In this document: in pieces, positions 38,384 to 48,074 of the stretch
How positions within the stretch are numbered: position 1 is the first letter of the stretch
Layout: every line of letters begins with the position of its first letter
DNA from: Setoptus koraiensis
Taxonomy: Eukaryota > Arthropoda
Length of the DNA: 64,000 bases
Assembly (NCBI GenBank): GCA_048013815.1
Contig: CM106586.1
Location: 17,856,001-17,920,000 of the forward strand
Reading direction: 5' to 3'
Program-made: the position numbers and the translations under genes
Notes under the pieces: generated by a model
What the model saw: the letters and a program-made list of their open reading frames with translations, nothing else
Database searches by the model: none
Told to the model about the DNA's origin: nothing

Positions 38384-38913
38384 GTTAGCTATAATCTATC
38401 GAGTAAAAGCAGTGCGTTTGTCTTATATATTAATAATATAAAAGATGTCTTAGTTTTTACAGTTTTCATGTACACGCAAACCGGTTCTAGTCAACATTAA
38501 CTGGTTGCAGATTATCCTATGGAAATCTTATGATTATGACGAATTGAATCGAGCGTCAGTTATCACCTGACTTTCCAATAAGGCAATCTTCTAGGCTTGA
38601 CGAGGACCTCTTTAGATACTTTTCAGTTTGTACAATTTTCTTTATTTATTTCCCACGTTGGCATGACGACCAGATGTGTTAATTTCTCATCAGATACCGC
38701 GCAAGTTGCTGTGATGTATAAAAGGAACAAACTGGGTGTTGGTTGCATAATTGCTGCGATAAACAATCATTGGTATTGAATGGTTGCACAATTTTATGAT
38801 ACTTATTCACTTGTTGAAAACGTTGTCTTGGGAGCTGAAGCTCGATCTATACTTAATTAATGCTCGCTTCCACGCTTGCGTTGATTTATGATGCAACGAT
38901 AGGATGGGTCGTG

Positions 38914-39500
38914 ATAGTCTAATAAGTATAATAAGGAAGATTTATTGTATGCCGATGGATTGATTAGTAACGTAAGCGCTTCGAAACTTGGCTACTCGAT
39001 ATTGATTGAGGAGGAAGATTGCACGTTATTAATTTGTAGTTATGTAGTGATTTTTATTATCAAATGATCCACCACCTCCATCAGTCCAACTGCGAGATAT
39101 TTCATCTATTCGACAAGCTCGACATAATGGCCAAACTAGCCCAGGTGACCTATGAGGGCTGTCCTATGAAGAAGAAATTGTTGATGCGAATGTCAAAAAT
39201 GTCGTAGGATTACACGATATTCTGGAAGTGGCTCTCAGTGGTTTGAGCGATACATCAAATGCGGCCTCATTTTTGTTGGATGTGGCGTCGGGAGTAGATT
39301 GATTATCAGCATAGGTGCAATACGCAAATTTGCGCCATTTCACTTCATTGCCTCAATTTCATCTCCATCCATCCGGCACGTGTCCGAAGATTATTCTCGA
39401 TCAATATGATTTACCAAATCATCAATCTATCAGAAAAAGAAGAATGATAATCGCTGGACAAGATGCTCGTTTCGGCAGGTCCTTCATTTGGTTGTTGTAG
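38914..39500 (+). pseudogene. coding-like frame interrupted by stops, family unknown
   Basis: Read on the + strand, this stretch gives protein-like segments: LLYADGLISNVSASKLGYS, DPPPPSVQLRDISSIRQA, YEEEIVDANVKNVVGLHDI followed by LEVALSGLSDTSNAASFLL, and IILDQYDLPNHQSIRKR. The second, third and fourth lie in one frame, separated by in-frame stops. I find no splice sites that would remove the stops convincingly. The balanced amino-acid use differs from neighbouring random frames. It may be a decayed host gene copy, an unrecognised multi-exon gene, or a chance run. I recognise no family. Confidence 0.3.
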
Positions 39501-40077
39501 CGATTAGTGACCCGCCCGATTTCGACGGTACTTCCGGTACAGGTGCATCTTAACCCCGATGGAACGGAAAAGGTGGTCCGGAAGTGCGGAAACTTCCGGC
39601 ATGCACAGTTTCAGTTGTGTAGTGAGTTTCAAATCTGCATCTCAAAGTTTTTGTAAAACCGGAACCGGACGTTTCAGCACTCCCGGACTACTGAGGTTTT
39701 CGATCATAGGCCCCACGGGCCATGTGTGTGAAGTTTCATCGAAATTATTATCCGATACATTATTTTATCGGAAGTTGTTAGTGGGGAGGCGTGTGCAAGT
39801 CGGTGCGGTATGACGAGGGCGGGCCGGATCGGGTTCAATCCGATTCTTGCTCACACATTCTTCCTCACGCGGGCACAAATGACCGTTCGGCTGCTCCATT
39901 ACAGCTGTGCGAAATCCTCACTGGCTGCTAAACGCACTCAGTGTTGAAAATATCCGACAGGGCGGCGCCCCCCAGATCACCGCGAGAGCTGTCAGCAGTT
40001 ACTTCTTACAGTAGTTATCTGCAGGATTGCTCGTAGGCCCACGATTCAAGCATAGTGTGCGCTAACCTGCCTCACCA

Positions 40078-40134
40078 CATGCGCGTGTTTTAGCAATCAT
40101 GAAACGAAAATATTTTTTGGAACACCCTGTGCTC
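40078..40134 (-). repeat. short dispersed repeat, copy A
   Basis: Read on the minus strand it begins CAGGGTGTTCCAAAAAATAT and continues through ATTTTCG and a TGATTGC block. About two thirds of the roughly 57 positions match copy B at 54437-54494 without gaps of note. The first bases resemble mariner-type terminal repeats in style, but no matching inverted end or transposase is seen. Confidence 0.4.
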
Positions 40135-40358
40135 GCTGTTCGTTTCGAAACGCCACCAGCGCCTCTGATGGGCGTTTCCAACAATGAGTGTATTGCCATC
40201 GAGAAAGCCGAACATGTGAACATGAATTTCGAAACAAAACTCACCCAACACGGTGTCACATTGCAGCCGCATTATCACTTCTATCAATTTATTTTTATTT
40301 TCCAAGGTCCTTATGTAAAGTTATAATATAAAGTTTAATATCCCAGATAATACTAGCC

Positions 40359-40901
40359 ATGGCTTATGATAGTCTACTCATTATTTTCATATCCATGTCG
40401 ACTGCTCTTGTAGGCGAGGGTCTCACGTGGCTGATGGTATATCGCACGGAAAAATTCAAGCGTCTCAAGTCTGAGGTAGAAAAGAAGAGTAAGAAACTAG
40501 AGAAGCGTAAGGAAACAGTTGGTGAATTAGTAGATAAATCCATGAAACGAAAACTGGATCGAGATGAGGAATTACTCAAGAATATAAACAGAGAATTGTC
40601 CATGGTGAAAATGAAGTCTATATTCTTCGTGGGATTTGCATTCACAGCCCTATTAGGAATGTTCAATTCTATATTCAATGGACGTGTTGTTGCAAAGTTA
40701 CCCTTTCAGCCGGTATCATTTTTAGTCGGCATTTCACATCGTGGACTGCCGGGGGAGGATCTAACGGATTGTTCATTTATATTTTTATACATTCTGTGTA
40801 CTATGTCAATCAGAGCTAATATTCAGAAATTATTGGGTTTCGCCCCAAGTCGTTCTAGTATCGATCAATCCCAGCCAAGCCTGTTCGGGCCCCCTAAATA
40901 A
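40359..40901 (+). CDS. TMCO1: TMCO1, ER calcium load-activated channel and translocon-associated protein
   Basis: TMCO1 proteins sit in the ER membrane, where they are described as a calcium leak channel activated by calcium overload and as part of a translocon for multi-pass proteins. The 180-residue product matches the family along its whole length (human is about 188). It starts with a first membrane segment (DSLLIIFISMSTALVGEGLT), then the family signature YRTEKFKRLKSEVEKKSKKL leading a basic coiled coil, then SMVKMKSIFF and a second hydrophobic part (GFAFTALLGMFNSIFNGRVV). AKLPFQP follows, then DCSFIFLYILCTMSIRANIQ and the tail GFAPSR. The gene is uninterrupted from its ATG. An AATAAA overlaps the stop codon at 40897 and another lies at 41056, inside the end of the opposing UBE2J1 gene. 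Identification is secure. Confidence 0.96.
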   Translation: MAYDSLLIIFISMSTALVGEGLTWLMVYRTEKFKRLKSEVEKKSKKLEKRKETVGELVDKSMKRKLDRDEELLKNINRELSMVKMKSIFFVGFAFTALLGMFNSIFNGRVVAKLPFQPVSFLVGISHRGLPGEDLTDCSFIFLYILCTMSIRANIQKLLGFAPSRSSIDQSQPSLFGPPK

Positions 40902-40907
40902 ATTCGA

Positions 40908-40913
40908 TTTATT
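40908..40913 (-). terminator. minus-strand polyadenylation signal for UBE2J1
   Basis: TTTATT on the + strand is AATAAA on the minus strand, about 150 bases past the UBE2J1 stop and only 7 bases after the TMCO1 stop. The two 3' ends therefore overlap. Confidence 0.5.
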
Positions 40914-41055
40914 CAAAGTACACTTTATATCTGAAAACAACATTTCAGATGGGAGGATCCGAGTCTGTTTCGTTTTGTCTTTTAGAAAACAATTCAAATT
41001 CTACGATTCAATTCCATTTAATAATAATAATTTAAAACGAATGTGCTGACAAGGA

Positions 41056-41061
41056 AATAAA
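41056..41061 (+). terminator. second candidate polyadenylation signal for TMCO1
   Basis: AATAAA lies about 155 bases after the TMCO1 stop, just before the end of the opposing UBE2J1 frame. Confidence 0.4.
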
Positions 41062-41064
41062 AAT

Positions 41065-41688
41065 TTATAAGACTACAAAAAACAGCCTTCTCAATATAAG
41101 TAATATCAATAGAAATGCCATACTGAAAATGACCATAGAATAGGATCGCCGGTATGGTATATGCTGTGGAATTGAAGATTGAGGATTCATTGAATCCTGA
41201 TTAGAAATGTTCCTAGATTGCTCGTGATCGTTACCTAGTCCATCATTAACACCATTGGGCACTGGAGAACTATTGGTAGAATTCTCTCGGGTTCCAATAC
41301 AGCTAGAGTCAAGCTTATCAGTTTCTTTTCTTTTTTGCTCTTTCTTATAGGTGGAAGATTGCAAACTTTCAGTACTGTCTTTCGGATCTGCTGTTGTGTT
41401 TGAGCTAACCGCACCAATAATCACTTCTGGTCCCGATTGATTATGGTTTCCGACTATTTGGGATACATGATTGGAAGTGGAGACCGCAGGAATCTTATCA
41501 CTATTGTTTGTTGAGTTTTTAGGTGTAGGCTGTGTGGGTTGAATCAAAAGATCTTTAATGCAACCGCATTTTTGACATTTCCAGGTCTGCGATTTCTTGG
41601 CAAGTCTTCGTCTTTCCACGTCAGGAAGATCCAAAGAACCAATAGCACCGTTGGCTTTGGTCGGCATGAAAGCAATAAGTGCTAACAC
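41065..41688 (-). CDS. UBE2J1: C-terminal half of a UBE2J1-type ER ubiquitin-conjugating enzyme
   Basis: UBE2J1 (yeast Ubc6-like) is a tail-anchored E2 of the ER that serves ERAD. This frame begins at ALIAFMPTKANGAIGSLD, which matches the family sequence just after the catalytic core, then RRRLAKKSQTWKCQKCG, a long Ser/Asn/Thr-rich linker and a C-terminal anchor (MVIFSMAFLLILLILRRLFF). The UBC core with its active-site Cys is not in this frame, and I do not find it in the next 2 kb upstream. No ATG opens the frame where the family would start. Acceptor-like AG sites exist at 41682 and 41697 on the minus strand. Just upstream in the same frame come PPSW, a stop, then AVLALIAFMP; the family has QPSWSIRTALLAIIGFMP at the same spacing. 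This may be a 3' exon, a truncated copy, or a sequence error. Confidence 0.8.
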   Translation of the reverse strand: MLALIAFMPTKANGAIGSLDLPDVERRRLAKKSQTWKCQKCGCIKDLLIQPTQPTPKNSTNNSDKIPAVSTSNHVSQIVGNHNQSGPEVIIGAVSSNTTADPKDSTESLQSSTYKKEQKRKETDKLDSSCIGTRENSTNSSPVPNGVNDGLGNDHEQSRNISNQDSMNPQSSIPQHIPYRRSYSMVIFSMAFLLILLILRRLFFVVL

Positions 41689-43997
41689 CGCGCGGTCTTA
41701 TAACCAAGAAGGCGGCCCCTTTGCTTTGGCTCGCGCCTGAAGGACCAAAGAGAGCTTCACAAGATCGCCTAGTACTTCTATTAGTGAAGAAGTATTGCCT
41801 GTACGGATGCGAAAATTCGAATTTGCATAGATTGATGTAGAGCGAATGCGGTTGGGTGCGTTGTAGATAACTCTAGATGTTATAGCGTCATGATTGTTTT
41901 CGAGTTAAACTTATCAAGTAGTCCTCTGTATTGCTCGGTGTTGTATCGTCCCGTACTATGTGTTGGAAACTTCACCATGATTTCTCGTGGTTGACGTAGT
42001 CCGCAGACGATCCATTAGTGGATATGACATATTTGTTCTTTGTACAGTATATAGATAGGCGGAGTTGTCGTCGCTATAGAGAAGTCAAGTGTGGGAAGTA
42101 GAATCTATAAGGTACGTCGCAGTATTATACACCGTCCAGCGAAGTATATCACCGGTGATCGGGAATAGCTCTTTATGGTGCCGCTACGAGTGACGCGATG
42201 ACCCACTCAACCATACTGCAAGCACGAGTATCGGAGTGGTGAGACGCATAAATTCTTGGTTCGCATAGTTAGACAGAAAGTTCGAATCACACATTGGTGT
42301 AGAGTCAGTAATCTGTAGATGCAGTTCGATGTTAAATGATGCTAGCACATATGCTCATATACTGATTGCTGCACAGACTCCGATGTATCGTCGTCTATAA
42401 GGGTGTAGGCGTCCAAACACTCGTGCTTGTTGATCAGAGCTACACATTTTATTTCTCGAGGACCTCACTAGCACTTACGCGCTAGTAGTTGTTATCCTGT
42501 ACGACTCATGGACCTGCGGACCGACATTATGAATCCGGCTCTAATTGATTGCACTCTCAGTCTTTGAGTCACTCATTGGCGCCAGTCCAACTTTCTCGAC
42601 TGAGACGCGCGCGTGCTCGTAGTACAAAGATCAGACGTGTGAACGGCAGTGGCCTAGGTATAGCAGAAAACAAAATCCACCATGTAGAGAGAAAGAGAAA
42701 GTCGGACCATGCGAACTGTACTCGAGTGGCATAACTATCTCTTGTAAGGTGTGATCTGAATGCGGATACCCTAATTGCTATTCCGTGTGATTTCATCGTA
42801 ATTATCTATATTATGATATGCTTAGGATTGCCGTTATGAGTGTTATTCGATTGTGTAGCGAGTGCTTGCATCGTATATTGTGTCAACTCTGAGTGTATGT
42901 CTATAATTTTTTATATATTGATATGATAAGAGAGAAATTTCTGTCGAGTTGTTGCTAGAGCAACTGCTTGAGATTACGGAGTTAGTAAGTGTTCTAGATG
43001 TAAGAATGCTTCACAGTTCGCCAAATCTGAGGTATGCAGCAGCCTTGTTATGTGGCGTGTCTCTGTGAAAAGAGAGACTGCATAGAAGTCAGTGTTGCAT
43101 GTTTAGGCGCGAGGGAATGTCAGATCTGGCACATCAGTGAGCACACGATATTCCTCTCTCCAACGAAGACTGAGACCTACACACCAAGCAAGCCTCTTCC
43201 CTCATAATACGTCCTTCAGTTTGTGTCCCAAGTGAATCTTGCATAACGCACAACTAAGTATTACTAGGGAACGTCTTGCAATCCCCCATCATAGACGGCA
43301 TCTCATATATCAGCCCCACCATACCCCCCACCAAGAGTCGGCTCAGCTCCCCCTCTCGCTTCTCACCGCCACCATCCTCTCCTTGGTCACTCTCAGACCC
43401 CTCACCCCTGATGCCGCCACCCCCTGAGTGTCCGCTCATCCACTCACCCCCCCGCATACTCGCATCGCTGACCCGAGCTACATCGACCCGGCGCACGCAC
43501 CTCTACCGTTACCTCGCCCAAACCTTCTCGCTCACGCGCTGTCGCGCTCCCCGCACGATATAGACCACATCACACGACTGCGTTAATCTAATCAGCATAC
43601 GTAGCTCAATCTGTATTATTTGTTCGGAATAATTATACAATCCCACACACAAATGAAATCTTGAATAGCAATTGTCTACTTTAGCTTTAATTCAAGGTGT
43701 TCATCAGAATGTACTGAAATTTATTTCATTTCACTCAAGCATTGAAGAGGCGGGCAGTGTGACATCGAGATTGTGTTGTTTTATTCCTAGAAATCATTGT
43801 ACTGTAAACATACACAGATAGCAAGCTTGAGAGAGCACCAATTCACATTTTCAACATCGCCGAATCACTGCTTGTGCGCTCGTGCCTGCCATATGAACAA
43901 TATTATTGTTTAATTTTAATACAAACATATGGTATACACTTAAAATTCTCTACATCACTCAACCGTAATCTCGATTCATGTTATCATTCGTTTTGTC
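41689..43997. other. gene-poor interval upstream of UBE2J1 and NSRP1
   Basis: A minus-strand frame at about 41700-41905 runs in the UBE2J1 reading frame without a start (NRIRSTSIYANSNF, SSLIEVLGDLVKLSLVLQAR) and looks partly coding, but matches no family I know. A short frame beginning MVKFPTHSTGRYNTEQYRG precedes it in another phase. The 42.0-43.2 kb part shows nothing I can name. A C-rich tract lies at 43270-43560 (separate entry). The 43.6-44.0 kb part is AT-rich and probably contains the NSRP1 promoter. Confidence 0.45.
43270..43560. other. strongly C-rich, G-poor tract
   Basis: The + strand of this stretch is dominated by C, with runs such as CCACCATACCCCCCACC and ACTCACCCCCCCGC, and has little G. 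Such strand bias is absent from flanking DNA. Frames on both strands are open for 80-95 codons, but consist of Pro/Ser or Gly/Glu and are unlikely to be coding. Confidence 0.6.
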
Positions 43998-44726
43998 ATG
44001 GCTTCAATGAGAAAAAAAACTAACCAGCGGCCCAAAAATATCGATTCAAGTGTGTATTTGTATGATGAGGTATACGAAGAAATTAAACAGGAATCATCTA
44101 TTTTGGGACACAACAAGGGATTGAACCAGTTTGGTGACAGTGCCGACAGTGGCCCGAAATATATTGATGGATTATTGAGGAACGCCGAATTGAGGAAACA
44201 GAATAAAGAGCGTAGACTCTTCAGGAGGTTTGCAAGAGAACTTGAGGATGAGGAGCCCAATGATGAATTCAAAGACAAAGAAACATTTGTTACTTCGTCC
44301 TACAAAGCTAAATTACAAGATATAGAGAGGATTGAGGAGGAACAAGAGGTCAAAAAAAGACGCGATGACGAAAGACGGTTGAAACTACAAAATCTAATCA
44401 ACAAAGACTATATTGAGCCCACAGTGATAAGGTCAAGCAAGAACAGCAAACCAGAGGAATGTAAGACGGAAGACGGTTTGGCGAATTGCGAAATCGATCC
44501 GATCGGCGGTGGTCCATCTAAACTTGCACAAATTTCAGAACGAGTTCAACCTGCCATAGATGGTGGAAAAGATGATACTCCAGTTAATCCCGAATACAAG
44601 CCAGAGAACAGAAGAAAGTTTTTGGAGGAAAAACTTGCAAAACGTACGGTAGGAAAATTGTTCGAAGATGCCGTCTCAAGATATCTGAATAGAAAGTCTT
44701 CCAGATGCAAGAGTGAGCTTCTATAA
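43998..44726 (+). CDS. NSRP1: NSRP1 (CCDC55), nuclear speckle splicing regulator
   Basis: NSRP1 proteins are nuclear-speckle factors that influence alternative splice-site choice. The 242-residue product carries the family N-terminal domain: YDEVYEEIKQES near residues 22-33, then GPKYIDGLLRNAELRKQNKE, a basic coiled coil, FKDKETFVTSSYKAKLQDI and a second Glu/Arg-rich helix. The C-terminal part is shorter than in vertebrates, which add a long Arg/Ser-rich region, and ends with NRRKFLEEKLAKRTVGKLFE. The start is the first ATG, shortly after AT-rich upstream DNA, and the gene has no visible intron. AATAAA follows at 44812. The domain order supports the name; the short tail is the main difference. 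Confidence 0.9.
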   Translation: MASMRKKTNQRPKNIDSSVYLYDEVYEEIKQESSILGHNKGLNQFGDSADSGPKYIDGLLRNAELRKQNKERRLFRRFARELEDEEPNDEFKDKETFVTSSYKAKLQDIERIEEEQEVKKRRDDERRLKLQNLINKDYIEPTVIRSSKNSKPEECKTEDGLANCEIDPIGGGPSKLAQISERVQPAIDGGKDDTPVNPEYKPENRRKFLEEKLAKRTVGKLFEDAVSRYLNRKSSRCKSELL

Positions 44727-44811
44727 TAATATCATATTTTCATTTGGCCACTCGTCTGATCTCCATATCTGACTTATTGTTGTACAATGGTTTCGTGAAA
44801 ATTGTTGGGGT

Positions 44812-44817
44812 AATAAA
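44812..44817 (+). terminator. polyadenylation signal AATAAA for NSRP1
   Basis: A canonical signal lies about 85 bases after the NSRP1 stop, and 33 bases before the stop of the opposing small membrane-protein frame. Confidence 0.6.
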
Positions 44818-44849
44818 TTATTTACTTTGAATCACTCTTAATGCCCCTT

Positions 44850-45014
44850 TCAATTGTCTGTTTCCTCTTTTGGCTGCGGTCCTGGAATTGTCCGCAAAGC
44901 TCTCGACCAGCAATTGAATAACCATAATGTAAACGCTCCTAAACAAAGTCCAGCAATGATTCCAAGAAAAACCCAGGTCGCTCGGTCGTTACAATGGAGC
45001 TGCTGACTCACCAT
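44850..45014 (-). CDS. small single-span membrane protein, 54 residues
   Basis: This frame encodes one membrane segment, TWVFLGIIAGLCLGAFTLWL, after a short polar N-terminus (MVSQQLHCNDRA) and before a short tail (SRALRTIPGPQPKEETDN). I recognise no family. It fits between the NSRP1 polyadenylation signal and the 3' end of the TPR-Tudor-BAH gene. The frame is open a few codons upstream of the ATG to an acceptor-like ATTTTAG, so the ATG may be internal to a second exon whose first exon I cannot see. The clean hydrophobic block flanked by charged residues is the main support; a chance open frame of this length is possible. Confidence 0.4.
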   Translation of the reverse strand: MVSQQLHCNDRATWVFLGIIAGLCLGAFTLWLFNCWSRALRTIPGPQPKEETDN

Positions 45015-45222
45015 TGGTGCAGTTGGATATCTTTTTCTCTAAAATTTGTGATTCTCAAACTATCTAGAATGCTACAAATCAATGAGATCACGAGACACAG
45101 TATCACAATAGCCACGAGATCGATAAATAATCATGCGCCCTTCTAACTTAATTAAATCAGGCCTATTGACTCAGAAATCATCTAGTACAGTGCTTAGCTA
45201 ACCGCTGAGGTCAAATTATTGA

Positions 45223-45228
45223 TTTATT
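45223..45228 (-). terminator. minus-strand polyadenylation signal for the TPR-Tudor-BAH gene
   Basis: TTTATT on the + strand gives AATAAA on the minus strand, about 140 bases past the stop codon at 45367-45369. Confidence 0.55.
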
Positions 45229-45366
45229 GAAAGTTTCTTAGTTGAAGTAGACTTACATATTGATAGATTTTGATTTGGTCTGATTAGCTTTGTTCATAAT
45301 TATACTATTTACTCATGATAGTTCTTCATAACTTATATAGGCTTTGGTCGTAGATAATAGCTGCTT

Positions 45367-48074
45367 TCAAGGTTTGACGGCCTTCAAGACGTCGGGTCTA
45401 AGGTGTTTTATCTGTCTGACAGGGTCATAATATCCTGCTAAGTAAAAAATTTTTGACTCAGACTGATCGCTTAAGTCACTATTTACATGGCCGATATGTT
45501 GCGTTTGGTAATTCGTATAAGAGAGCACTTTGCATGATCGATGAATACTCTGAATGTCATTCTCATCACAGTGTTTGGTCTCGAAAAGTGCATTCTATGA
45601 AAACAAAATTAAAGATTGTTAGTAAGAATTTTAAATTTAAAAGAAAAATAGAGTTAATTAATTGATTTACTACTTACATCTGGGTCTCTTAAATCACAAG
45701 ATTCTCCTTCAGTTTCCATCAATCGGTAGTACCAACGCACTCTGACTCTCATTTCACCCCGAGAGTTAGCCCACATAGCGTCAATTTTAGCGACAAATGG
45801 CAATGCTGTGGAGTCCTTTGGCATTAACTCAGCAGAATCACCTATTTTGATGACCTCCAAACCTCTACTTATCCTCTGATATATCTCTTTGTAAACCCTT
45901 CCATTTCGTTTCATACGTTTCGGTAAACCTACCCATTGCCAAGGTTCGTAATCTCGACCGTTCGAAGAGTGATCGCGCTTCTCCATCCTATTTTGTTTGT
46001 TCTGATACAAACTTTTGCTCGAGGGCCCTTGAGTTTGATCGTCATACGATGACTCCTCCTCACTCTCCTCATCATCTATTATATCATCATTATCTGTTTC
46101 ATCATCAGATTCGGCACACTCAACATCTATACCCTCTTCATCATCGGCATCCTCTGGGTCGCTATAGAGTGGTGACGACTGGGTATGTAATGTAACCCTA
46201 TCTTGAAAATTTGAAGGATTATCCTCAGGCTCTTTGACCGCACATAAATCATCAGATGGCCTAGAGGTTCCCGGACGTAATGTATCTTCAGAAAAGTTGT
46301 GATTGTTCTTTTCAGGTGAAGTCGTTGGGACCAAAATATTTTTCGCTACCGAAGGCTGATGACAATCTACCATAATAGGTGCAGGCTTTGAATCGAGTTC
46401 GTGCATTCCACCGCCACTTTGGTCGAGAACTAGTGGATCACAGTTTGACATGTATTTAGGGTAGTCGGGTGGTAAAAGACGCAGATCGTCCAACGGAAGT
46501 GCCGACAAATCGCCATTATCGTACTTGACGGAGACTAAAGATTTTGTTTCAGCAAAAGTTCGTGAAGTGACTACACCTGTACTTAAACATTTATATTGCC
46601 TACTCCAGTAACAACAGATTCTGGCTCCTTTTCTTAGATCCATTATTGAGTTGACTCGCACCTCCTTGATTACATCATTTAACATAGCGGCTTGAGAAAA
46701 TATGTAGTCTCGTTGAGATCTATCTCCATCTAAATGCACAACATATTTATATCGGTCTTCGTCAGTCTGCGCCGACTTATTATGTTCTACATTTAGCTGT
46801 CCAGCATACAGCCATCCATCTATAGGAGCGATAACTCTCATGAATCTCCTTGATGTACTCTCACTTAGACTCTTCTTCAGGTCCTCTAAATCCTCGAGTG
46901 TGATTGTGCATACTTTGGTAGTACCTCGTCTAGCTCTTTCTTTGTCCCGCTTGATTCTTTTATTTTTCATGGAAGAAATCGTCGATGGCTGCGTACCATT
47001 CTCTGAATTAGAGATAATCGGAGCTACAACTTGTGGAGCCATAGACCGTTTCCTTTTAGATGATGTTCGAGAACTGCAAGTTGCGTCACTAACATTTCCA
47101 TCTCTGTTACAAGCGATATAATTCATTTGATTAACGTCTTGATCTATGCAAGGGGTCGAGTTCCTTGGTTGATCTATCTGGGGCGAGTTTATGTCCATAT
47201 TGCATGAGGATGATTGCTCTTGAGTATTTCCTCTAAAAGATCTACTGTTCAATGAAGAGGAAGTAGAAAGCGTTCTAGCACGGCCGTTTTCTATAAGATT
47301 GAGATTGTTTTTTTGGCCTGGCTCTGTAGGTGCATCCTGTGTGGCATGCAAGAAGATTCTTTCACTTCGTCTTATCTTCCATTCGAATTGCGGCCTGTAA
47401 TCTACTACTAGTTGGTTAGATCCCATACCTGAGCGATCATCACCGTGGATATGTAATTCTTGCCCAGCTTGCTCATGAGGGGGTGATATTATATCAGGCG
47501 AGGGCGCAGAGGACGCTGAAGATGATACCTTGTTGCTACTGTTGCTTATTCTAGCAGAGGTTCCTTTATCATCTTGACTTGAAAGATGAATAGATGTGCG
47601 ATCTGTGGTGCTGTCAACCGTATCACTATTGACAGTATTGCTCATGGTGTCTTGATGGGTCCTCCCAATGTTTGTTTGATTTTTTTTCTTAGAGGCATCA
47701 TTTAACTCCTCAGTAGCATTCTTCAATAGATTATATAGCTCAGTTAGTCTGGTTTCTTCTTGTCGGGCCCTTAACTCTATTGCCTTCTTGAAATTGCGTA
47801 TAGCATCTCTGGTTTTCGATAAACCTATTAAGGCCAAAGCTTTTTGGTAATAGCAAGTGTATTTGTCAGGGTTTAATCTTATAGCGGCATCGGCATCTTC
47901 CAAACTTGCCAGATAGTCGCCCAATTTATGATAACATATAGCCCTGTCTAAATAAAGCTCAAAGTTGTTTGGGTCAATCTTGATAGCTGTAGTAAGCAAC
48001 TTTGTTGCCATCAAGTGGTCACCTTTGTCCGACTCCTCGAAAGCCATTGAAGCAAGTTGTTTCCTACAGTCCAT
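45367..48074 (-). CDS. wge: TPR-Tudor-BAH chromatin protein of the winged-eye/BAHCC1/TNRC18 type
   Basis: The family reads histone marks (BAHCC1 and TNRC18 bind H3K27 or H3K9 methylation through BAH). Exons are 45678-48074 and 45367-45594; the 83-base GT-AG intron is phase 0, giving 873 residues. The second exon is too short to stand alone and completes the BAH domain exactly. Residues about 4-105 are three TPR repeats (AICYHKLGDYLASLEDADAA). A long disordered part follows. Then comes a Tudor-like part (IAPIDGWLYAGQL, VVHLDGDRSQRDYIF, YWSRQYKCLSTGVV, PLDDLRLLPPDY), an acidic stretch and the BAH domain: KIGDSAELMP, VRVRWYYRLMETEG, then from exon 2 DENDIQSIHRSCKVL and FYLAGYYDPVRQI. ATG at 48074 is chosen because an acceptor-like TTTTTAG lies just upstream, so a non-coding first exon is likely. 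Vertebrate members and, as far as I know, Drosophila wge lack TPRs. Family assignment is firm; one-to-one orthology is inferred. Confidence 0.88.

Larger units (their letters stand above)
38384..40358. other. gene-poor interval with decayed coding-like DNA
   Basis: No intact gene is visible. The 38.9-39.5 kb part carries a coding-like + strand frame interrupted by stops (separate entry). The 39.5-40.0 kb part is GC-richer with several CCGGAA words and no recognised family. A short sequence at 40078-40134 resembles one at 54437-54494. Confidence 0.5.

Noticed and set aside
39120-39170. In-frame TGA in the coding-like stretch as a selenocysteine codon
   Set aside because: Other stops follow in the same frame, no selenoprotein motif is near, and no SECIS-like structure was seen. 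Decay or a missed splice is simpler.
42222-42293. tRNA or tRNA-derived SINE suggested by TATCGGAGTGG and GTTCGAATC at the right spacing
   Set aside because: The acceptor, D and T stems do not pair, so no cloverleaf forms. The box matches are probably chance.
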